Position numbers and translations under genes: made by a program
Assembly (NCBI GenBank): GCA_002887195.1
Contig: PJAB01001396.1
Span: 1 to 14,807 of the forward strand
DNA length: 14,807 nt
Reading direction: 5' to 3'
Source of the DNA: Chrysochromulina parva
Lineage: Eukaryota > Haptophyta > Prymnesiales > Chrysochromulinaceae
Shown here: in pieces, positions 1 through 7,100 of the stretch
Numbering within the stretch: position 1 is the stretch's first letter
How the letters are laid out: each line of letters starts with the position of its first letter
The notes under the pieces: model-generated
What the model was told of the DNA's origin: nothing
Databases searched by the model: none
The model's input: only the letters and a program-made list of their open reading frames with translations

Positions 1-1
1 G

Positions 2-427
2 CACAAGGTCAAGCACATCGACTTTATGAGCCTCGACATTGAGGGCCATGAGCCCGAGGCCATGTCGACCCTTAAGCTCGACCATGGCGGTGAGCACGGC
101 GTGACGATTGACGTCGTGTCGGCGGAGACGAATAGCAGCGCAGCGTATTGGCGCGCCGGCAACTACCGGCACTACTCGCCCAAGGGCATGGAGCAGGTCT
201 TCTTGAGGCCGGGGTATCAGATGCCCATCGAGGAGGCAGGCAAGCCAATTCTGTGGCCGGCGGAGGTGCCAACTTGCTCGGCGGAGTTGAAGGCGGAGTC
301 AAAAGCGAGATCGATGGACCCGGTCATGGCAGCGGCGATCCGTGCCAAGGAGGCAAGGGCGAAGGCGAAGGCGCGCGTTGTAAACCGAACCCAATCCCAA
401 ACGGCAAGTACCAATCCCAAACGGTAA
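2..427 (+). CDS. FkbM-type SAM-dependent methyltransferase, C-terminal part (5' end outside window)
   Basis: The frame is open from base 2 to the TAA at 425-427, so the N-terminal part, including most of the SAM-binding fold, lies upstream of the window. The visible start, HIDFMSLDIEGHEPEAMS, matches the acidic D-(V/I)-E-G-x-E segment typical of FkbM/Methyltransf_21 enzymes. It is followed by a strand-like IDVVSAETNSS segment and a GYQMPIEEAGK segment near the usual end of the fold. These enzymes O-methylate sugars or other small molecules; the substrate here cannot be told. The last 35 or so residues are rich in Ala, Lys and Arg (RAKEARAKAKAR) and look like a disordered tail. A 20-bp direct duplication (391-410 and 411-430) spans the stop codon; because 20 is not a multiple of 3, the second copy is read in another frame and supplies the TAA. 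The next gene runs convergently. Family assignment is moderately sure. Confidence 0.68.
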   Translation, partial: HKVKHIDFMSLDIEGHEPEAMSTLKLDHGGEHGVTIDVVSAETNSSAAYWRAGNYRHYSPKGMEQVFLRPGYQMPIEEAGKPILWPAEVPTCSAELKAESKARSMDPVMAAAIRAKEARAKAKARVVNRTQSQTASTNPKR

Positions 428-430
428 ATA
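391..430 (+). repeat. 20-bp tandem duplication across the stop codon
   Basis: Two adjacent copies of CCAATCCCAAACGGYAARTA differ at two positions. The stop of the upstream methyltransferase lies in the second copy, so the duplication has set the current C-terminus. Confidence 0.8.
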
Positions 431-666
431 CTGCTGTCAGTACCTCCAGAGGCTGGCACAGCAGCGTGCCCTGCGCCACTGCTCCTGGCTATTCCCCGAC
501 CCCGTGGTAAACTGGTGTAATAATGAACAAATCTTGAAAATGCCGATGCGGCCGTGCGGCTCCGCGCGGCGGACCGACCTGACCAGCACCGCGCAGCAGT
601 CTATTTCGTTTCATCCGATCGTCGGGCCTGGCCCTTTAGCCTTTACTTGTATCATGGCACGTGCGT
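428..666. other. Convergent intergenic region
   Basis: About 240 bp between the stop codons of two convergent genes, so it should hold both 3' ends. I see no clear hairpin, RNA gene or canonical AATAAA; an A/T-richer patch (around 508-540) is the only compositional change. Confidence 0.6.
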
Positions 667-2532
667 TCACGTGCCCACATCCCAGCCGATGCGCACCTGA
701 AGTAGCTTCCATTTGGCGACAGCTAACTTATCGCTGCCCGCTCGCGGGATGTTGACGATGCGGATGGCACACGCCCTCGATGCGTCACGGATTGGAATTT
801 CCATGACCGTTGCGACGGACACATTCCGCGTGATGGTACGATCCGCACCCGACCGGTGCCTTTGCAGCGTGGGTACCGGCACATCAGACGGTTGTGCCAA
901 CTGGATCGCGTCCAGCCTTTGGGGGACGCATGAGCAGCCATGCTGGCAGCTCACGCTCGCCACACCCATGTCTTGGTACGAGGTGAGATACGTGAGTGCC
1001 AACACCGCAGCGTCGCCTGGTTGCCCAGACGTGCCGTTTGCAGCATGCACCACAGTTGCAAAGGGCGCACGCGCGTCCACAACAAATCGAAGATCTGCAC
1101 CCGGCAGCAGGGACACGAGCCCCGGCTTGTACGCCGCACGTGGAGCAAGCGTTCGCGTACAGAACTGCCAGTGGCCACGTCCACGCAGGCAGTTCCCATT
1201 CTGCGTGCGCGTGGCTTTGAGCACGCATCGTCGCAGCACGTCGCACGCTGGCATGTCTGCAATCGGGGCAGCTCCGCCGTCACCACCCATGCTTTGCCAC
1301 AGGAGCTGTGGCCGCGCTGCAGCTTGCATCGTGACCAACATCGCTGCGTCTGCCGTTGCCGCGGTCGAGAAGTCGTAACACCGCCACGACATGTGGCCCT
1401 CACGTCCGCGGTTGACAAGCACGATCGCCGGCGGCAAGGACGCACGCGTGACCTTGGCGTGAACCACAGTGACCTTGGCGTGAACCACAGCTGATGACGA
1501 GCGCACTCGTTGCTCCTTGTACTGCAGCCAGGAGCGCCGCATGAAGTGAATGATCACATCTGCCATGTAATGGTAGCCGAAGCGGGACTGCTCGGGGTGA
1601 AGGCAGTCGGCGGCGACATCGGCGACTGTGAAATTGGGCCGTCCTGCCACGACGTCGTGAAAGATGGCGTCGCGCATCGAGAGACACGCCATCCCATACG
1701 CGGTACAGAAGCTCGCAAAGACGTCCTCGATGCCGGCCCACGTGCGAGAGACGACTGGCCGCTCCTTGCGCCGTAGGCCGTGCACGCTGTGACCACACCA
1801 CTGCCGGGTGGTCACCATCATCATCGCCGGTGGCACACCGCCGTCGCCAGATGCGATCCGCAGCAGCTTACGGATGATGCGCTCGGAGGCGGCAGCTTGA
1901 CTCGGGTGCCATCCCTGGCTACCAAGCTCCAGCAGCAAGAGATCTGAAGCTGTGATACGCTCGTTGGAGAGCAGACACGGCTCAATAGCCTTGGCCGTCC
2001 ACGCGTCGACCGCTGCGTTCTCAATTCGGTGCGCGTGATGAGGCCACGTCGCATTGATCCAATCCAGCACTTGCAAGACGAAGCCGCGGACAGGTCGGTC
2101 GGCATTATGGAGCAGGCCACGCATCTCGCTGTCTACGACGCCATAGCCGCGCGCAAAGCGCTTTTGCACTTGCACGCCGTCGAACTGGGAGCACCGTAGC
2201 TGCGGTTGATACTCAACTTGGCACCCACCCGACATGCCGACGGATGATCCGAGCACGCCAATCGATAGCGGCAGTCCCGACTCTAGCTTGGCCCAGACGC
2301 GCCGCATTGCCTGCTCCGAGGCATCCACCTGAAGGGAGCTACGCAGCTGCTCGTCTCTGAGCAGAAACGGTCGGCCTACGGGCGGCATGATGGGCTCGTG
2401 CATTGTTGGCCGCGCCGTACCGGTAACCCTCCTGAATTCACAGTACAGAAGTTCCTGAAACGTCGGCCTTTGCGGTACCGACCGGAATGACGAATAACAT
2501 GGGTGTGTGGTGAAGGAACCAATAAACGCCAT
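667..2532 (-). CDS. SGNH-hydrolase-like protein with C-terminal accessory domain
   Basis: From the first in-frame ATG (2532) the product is 621 residues; an ATG at 2403 (residue 44) is a plausible alternative and leaves room for a promoter. SGNH-type blocks are visible: LSIGVLGSSVGMSGG with the candidate nucleophile Ser around residue 97; LDWINATWPHHAHRIEN; LLLLELGSQGW around 199-208; and DCLHPEQSRFGYHYMAD with the Asp-x-x-His pair near 309 and 312. SGNH enzymes are esterases or acyl transferases, often acting on glycan acetyl groups. The block III position where the family usually has Gly-x-Asn reads Gly-Ser-Gln, which may alter the oxyanion hole. Residues of about 370-621 form a Cys-rich C-terminal domain ending near KWKLLQVRIG, of unknown role. 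A 7-residue unit, VVHAKVT, is tandemly duplicated at about 349-362. No signal peptide is evident. The first ATG overlaps the upstream gene's TGA by one base, a further reason to suspect the later start. Activity is inferred only. Confidence 0.7.
   Translation of the reverse strand: MAFIGSFTTHPCYSSFRSVPQRPTFQELLYCEFRRVTGTARPTMHEPIMPPVGRPFLLRDEQLRSSLQVDASEQAMRRVWAKLESGLPLSIGVLGSSVGMSGGCQVEYQPQLRCSQFDGVQVQKRFARGYGVVDSEMRGLLHNADRPVRGFVLQVLDWINATWPHHAHRIENAAVDAWTAKAIEPCLLSNERITASDLLLLELGSQGWHPSQAAASERIIRKLLRIASGDGGVPPAMMMVTTRQWCGHSVHGLRRKERPVVSRTWAGIEDVFASFCTAYGMACLSMRDAIFHDVVAGRPNFTVADVAADCLHPEQSRFGYHYMADVIIHFMRRSWLQYKEQRVRSSSAVVHAKVTVVHAKVTRASLPPAIVLVNRGREGHMSWRCYDFSTAATADAAMLVTMQAAARPQLLWQSMGGDGGAAPIADMPACDVLRRCVLKATRTQNGNCLRGRGHWQFCTRTLAPRAAYKPGLVSLLPGADLRFVVDARAPFATVVHAANGTSGQPGDAAVLALTYLTSYQDMGVASVSCQHGCSCVPQRLDAIQLAQPSDVPVPTLQRHRSGADRTITRNVSVATVMEIPIRDASRACAIRIVNIPRAGSDKLAVAKWKLLQVRIGWDVGT
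1448..1489 (-). repeat. Perfect 21-bp tandem duplication inside the SGNH gene
   Basis: Positions 1448-1468 and 1469-1489 are identical and add seven residues (VVHAKVT) in frame, in the linker between the catalytic-type domain and the C-terminal domain. Identity of the copies suggests a recent event. Confidence 0.9.
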
Positions 2533-3557
2533 CACGGCCAGTGATGCGCGTAGACACCCGCGTCTCTGAGCGACTGGTACATGCTCGTGGCGTTCTCCAA
2601 CGTGTAGAAGCACCAGAACTGCGGTGTGCGGCACCAGTTGTACGTTTGCCTCATGTAAGGATGGCCATAGTGCACCTCAAGCATGATCTCATCAATGAGC
2701 GCATGCGTCCCGTCGGCAAGCAGCGTCTGCACGATGTCGAACTCATACCCCTCCACGTGCTCCATCTTGACGACGACCGCGTCTGCTGGCTGCAGGCCGA
2801 GCATCGTCTCCAAAAAGTCAGAGAAGCCGATCGTCGAAGGCGTCGTCTCTGGTTTCGAGCGAGACCCAATGAACGCCTGCAGGAAGAAGTGGCGACGCGA
2901 AAAGGTTGCCGCACGGGTGGGGTGCATGCCATGAGGAGGCGCACGAGCTCGTCGTGCGGCGGCAGCTTGTAAAAGCCAGCGACGGCTTCAAAGGCTGGGC
3001 GGGGTCGTGCGAGACTCGATCCAGCGAACGTCACACAGCCAGCGAGCGAGCGTGATTCCGATATGGGAGATTGCTGTGAGGAGTCCTACCGTAATACTCA
3101 TCAAAGTCGAGGAGCGGCGTGTACAACTTCAACATTGAGAGGAAACCTTCCTTGGAGTCGAAGTGTTTCGCTCCAATGTCGATATAAACCGGCGGCAGTT
3201 GGAGAAGTTAGCGTGGTATCCGAGGAAGTGAGGGGGCACTCGCCTAAAGTAGCTCCTCGGCCCATTCAGTGGGCCGCGAAAATGCCCAGCTGGCCACAGC
3301 TGCTCGAGTGTGCTAAAGTTGGTCTCTCTGGGACAGGCTTTCGGATTGCGCCACCGACGGCGATGCGCCGGAGTCGCGCCCTTCCAACGGCGCGCCACCT
3401 CCATTTGCTCCTTTTCGGCGTCACCGCACATGACGGGCGGATGACCAGATGCAGCATACATAGCCTGCACGCGCGGTTCGCAGGGGTTCTGCGCGTGCAG
3501 GCCGGCAAGGAGGCCAAACAGTGCGAACCTGCGCGCGTGCACATCCCGGCGCTCCAT
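2532..3557 (-). pseudogene. Methyltransferase-like gene with one intron and two apparent frameshifts
   Basis: Three reading frames on the minus strand together resemble one algal FkbM-like methyltransferase. Part 1 starts at ATG 3557: a short hydrophobic N-terminus (RFALFGLLAGLHAQ) that may be a signal peptide or anchor, then about 120 residues ending at FSNCRR. At about 3189-3191 the frame must shift, as if one base were missing, to give VYIDIGAKHFDSKEGF, a SAM-binding motif I-like segment. A GT-AG intron (3089 back to 2995, 95 bp) splices FDEYY to AFEAVAGFYKLPPHDELVRLL. At about 2928-2930 a second one-base-type shift leads into the last part, with VVVKMEHVEGYEFDIV, LIDEIMLEVHYGHP and the end GVYAHHWP. 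The expected K-M-D-V-E-G-Y-E motif carries an extra residue (Glu-His in place of Asp). This may be a decaying gene, or one damaged by base-call errors; both shifts look like single-base losses. Its TGA overlaps the downstream gene's first ATG. Confidence 0.62.
2995..3089 (-). other. GT-AG intron in the methyltransferase-like gene
   Basis: On the minus strand the donor is G|GTAGGA and the acceptor CGCCCAG|CC. Removal joins DEYY to AFEAVAG in phase and skips an in-frame TGA. It is 95 bp long and has neither the introner core nor a minisatellite, unlike most introns of the neighbouring plus-strand gene. Confidence 0.72.
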
Positions 3558-4195
3558 CCAGCGGCGCAGCGGCGCAGGTCCGGTTCGCCGCGTGCGTCCC
3601 GTCCCGACACGCCTCGCCCTCCGGTACCACAGAAGTAGCACCAAAGGCGATTGCGAGACGCCTTCTCGCCCAAAGCGGTACCGTACCGGTAAAAAGACGC
3701 CGGGGTTTGGGAAAAAAGACTCCGGGAACGGTAATTTGTAAAAACATAGTCGACCAGATAAGAGATAACGAAACAGGCTTGCGCCGCCTGGTCGTTACTT
3801 GGACCCGCGGGTCGCGTCGCGCACATATCAGACAGATGTGCGTAGCGCGCGAGCGGGGTCGCGCGCCTCAGGGGATTGCGTCGACCTTGAGGATCCTCGC
3901 CGCATGGTGTGAATTTGGGTTTGAACATGCGCTAGAAGGGAGATACATCCCTTGAGAACCTTGAGGAGCTCCCGCTCGGCGCTCGCACTGAGCTCGGTCA
4001 GTGCATCGGCCTCTCTCCTCCTCACGCTGGCTCTCGTAAACATCGTGGGAAAACATGTTCGCAGTGCAGAACCCTTTTTTCCTTCTTTGTCCATTCACCT
4101 CTTTCGGGCAAGAGCGTCTTGCTCACGCCGGCGGCGGTGGCGGCGGCGGAACCTCTCTTGCTCCTCTCCGCTTGCCACAACTCGTTTCGATACAG
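3558..4195. promoter_or_regulatory. Divergent intergenic region, likely bidirectional promoter
   Basis: About 640 bp separate the starts of two divergent genes, so both promoters should lie here. Palindromes GGTACC (3623-3628 and 3677-3682) and ACCGGT (3685-3690) cluster on the side of the minus-strand gene. A comparable cluster (ACCGGT 2419-2424, GGTACC 2474-2479) precedes the SGNH gene. An A-rich patch lies at about 3690-3765. An upstream in-frame ATG at 4055 could extend the plus-strand gene by 47 residues, including a Gly run, but the ATG at 4196 (ACAGATGG) has the better context. No TATA box is evident. Confidence 0.4.
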
Positions 4196-7100
4196 ATGGC
4201 CGCCCGCGACCGAGAGCCTTCATCGCGGACCGAGTGGGCCACGATTACCGGGCCGCGCAACACCGCCGCGCCACCCGAGGATGAGCTTTTCTTCGACTTT
4301 GCCGCTCGGCATGCTGTCGAAGCCCAAGCCAATATGGCCATTGCGTACGAGACGGTAATCAACCAGATACCAGTGGTGGGCGAAGTGCAGAATCTCGTGG
4401 ACCAGGGCTTCAATTCCCTAAGGCGCGTCAGCATGCAAAAGGCCGATGAGGTCATTGCCCTGCAGGCAAGCCGCATGATGAGCTCGATCGGCGCGACGAT
4501 GCTGAACTCGCTGCACGACCACGCCATGCCGCGAGCCGTGCGCATCGTCGTCGACAACGTGTACGGCGAGCTCTGGCCTGAGGTGAAGCGCTCTCTTGTC
4601 GATTCGGTCATGCTCGACCTCGGCCTCGAATTCCGCGAGCTCCGCGCCAAGCAGGATATGCACCACGCCGATCCACCGCGCGGTTGGCTCAAGTGGTGCG
4701 CGGCCCGGCTGATCTACGCGATGGAGCCGTACGATTTGACCATCTGGGGCACGATCCGCAGCCCGCTCTCGCTCTTCATCAGGCTCCTCTTCCTCTTTCC
4801 TCTGTACGGCGTCTCCGACGTGATGGTCATCCTTCTCGCAGCCGCAAAGTACTTTACGGACTTCGACGAGTACGTGGCAGCGTGCCCACCTTGCATGGGC
4901 TCTCCCTGATGACCTCTGATGACCTCTGTTGACCTCTGATGACTTCGGATGGCCTCCCTAATCAGGTACGGCCTCATCGAGTTCATCGTCACAGCGAAGA
5001 AGCTCCAGTTCTTCACCTCGGGCCTCGTCGCCGGCTGCGTGGGCTTCGCCAAGCTCTTCGTGTGCGCCACGCAGCCCTCCGACGGCGAGCTGAGACTCGA
5101 GGACTTCGCAGGCGCCGTCCCGAGCAGCCCCGCGTACGCCTGCGCCGTCTTCTACCCCGGCTCGCACACAACGTTCCCATTTGAGTTCTTCTTGTTCGTC
5201 GTGCGCTCATTGCTGCTCTGGGGCGCCTTCGTGCTGCTCTGGCACTACGACGCGCTCGTCGAGGGTGGCCGTGTCGCCTTGCGCGCCCTACGGGGTCAGC
5301 AGAAGCTTCGTCACGAGGTACAGAGATTCGTCAGATTCGTCAGATTCGTCAGATTCGTCAGATTCGTCAGAGATTCGTCACGAGCTTCGCCAGCAGAAGC
5401 TTCGTCACGAGGAGCGTCGCGGGCTGCATGGGCTCCCCAGCATGCAACCGCCGCACGCCAGTGCTCACCACGGCGCCCCCCTCCCCCACAGGAGCGTCGC
5501 GGGCTGCATTGGCTCCCCACGACCATCGGGCTGCTCGTGCTCAGCTGGTCGCTCTGGCTCGCCATCTTCTGGCTCGTTGCTCTCAACCTTTACCAGGTGC
5601 CCCGATGGTGGGACGAGCCGTTGGCCAGATGGCTCGATCTGCTGCTCGTGTGCACGTGCGTGCAACTCTTCATCAACCGTCTACTCACATTCCCGTGTGT
5701 CACCGCCACGCCAGCCAAGGTAAGGCTTAGGCCTCTCCACACTCTGATGACTTTCTGATGACTTTCTGATGACTTTCTGATGACTTTCTGATGACTTTCT
5801 GATGACCTTCTGATGACCCTCTGATGACCCTCTGATGACCTTCTGATGACCCTCTGAAGACCCTCTGATGACCCTCTGATGACCTTCTGATGACCCTCTG
5901 AAGACCTTCTGATGACCCTCTGATGACCCTCTGATGACCCTCTAATGGCGCAGGTCTGCCTCGGCTTCTCGGTTATCACCCTCGTGTACCTCGCCCCACG
6001 CGCCGAGGTGGTCACCCTCCTCGGTCAACTGCTGTTTGGCATCGACGGCACCTCAGCCACCTCCGCCACCGCAGCCGACGCCGCCTCCGCCGCCTCCTCC
6101 TCCGCATCCTCCGCCACCGCCGCCGCCACAGCCGCAGAAGCCATGAGCGGCTCGCTGTTCCCGCCCGCCATTGGGTTCTCCTTTGTGAACTCAAGTGTGA
6201 ACGCAAGTGTGAACGCAAGTGCTCTCGAGATCTTCGAGCTCGATGCCGCAAGATGGCTCGGGGCGCTGCCGCTGCCGCACGCGCTCATCACGGCGCTCGC
6301 GGACTTGGAGCGTCTGCCCAAGCTGCTTGCCTTTGCGCTCTCGCTCGTCGCCTGCGTCCTCGCGTACGGGCTCATCGATCTGCAGGTGAGCTCCACGAGT
6401 GCTGATGGCCTCTGATTGCTGTATGATTGCTGTATGATTGCTGTATGATTGCTGTATGATTGCTGTTTGATTGCTGTTTGATTGCTGTTTGATTGCTGTG
6501 TGATTGCTGTTGATTGATGTAAAGATTGCCACTGATGGCTCGGCGCATGCATCCGTTCTCGCATGGGCAGCGCGTGGCATCTCGCAGGGACGAGGTCGCC
6601 GTCATCTCTCTCCAACGGCTGATGCTCGCAATCGACGCCGATGCCGAGGGCTCCATCTCACGTTCCGAGCTGCGCACCAAGTAAGGAAGGCCGTTGGCCG
6701 TTGGGCCGCTCCTGGATGCATGCACGCGCTCACCACCGCGCCATCGCCTCCCCGCAGGTTCTTTGCGTACTTCGTGCTGCCGTTGGCGTCGGCGCCCGCG
6801 GTGAACGCCCAGCACGACGCGGGTGGCGCCCGGGACGGCGCGCTCGCCGCCAGGGCGCGGCACGAGGCCACTCAGCGAGAGAGGCAGCAGAAGCTCGCGG
6901 TGCAGCAGGGGGAGCGCGAGTTTGAGTTCTTCTGGTCCGAGCTCAAGAAGAATGCCGACGGGCGGGTGGGAGCCCTACGACTGATGACCTTCTAATGACC
7001 TTCTGATGACCTTCTAATGACCTTCTAATGACCTTCTAATGACCTTCTAAGGGCGGGTGGGAGCCCTTCGACCTGCCTGCCTGCCTGAGTACCCTCGAGT

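Larger units (their letters stand above)
5318..5491 (+). other. Intron 2 (GT-AG, 174 bp, composite)
   Basis: Donor GAG|GTACAG, acceptor CCCACAG|GAG. It contains five tandem GATTCGTCA units (5325-5369), a copy of the exon 2 end (5391-5411), a copy of the exon 3 start (5412-5439), and an introner core (5440-5491). Its length is a multiple of three with no in-frame stop, so retention would add 58 residues. Confidence 0.75.

Noticed and set aside
2533..2634. Extended N-terminus of the SGNH protein
   Set aside because: It begins with a GTG codon and lies antisense-in-frame over the 3' end of the methyltransferase-like gene, which has the recognisable protein.
4055..4195. Upstream ATG of the membrane-protein gene as the main start
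   Set aside because: The added 47 residues include a Gly run and hydrophobic sequence without a convincing signal peptide. ATG 4196 has better context, but the extension cannot be excluded.
4870..4912. Membrane protein ending as an unspliced single-exon gene at VAACPPCMGSP
   Set aside because: A consensus donor (GTACGT) precedes the stop, and the frame continues through ten consistent junctions to 8590.
5744..5941. CRISPR-like array
   Set aside because: The units are contiguous 11-mers without spacers and lie inside a spliceosomal intron; this is a minisatellite.
5744..5941. C/D box snoRNA (TGATGA and CTGA boxes)
   Set aside because: Both boxes arise in every unit simply because the repeat reads CTGATGAC. 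There is no terminal stem or guide segment between a single C and D pair.
5590..6015. Minus-strand frame with a repeated SSEGHQ-type peptide
   Set aside because: It is the antisense reading of the intron 3 minisatellite and the exon 3 end; the repeat pattern explains its openness.
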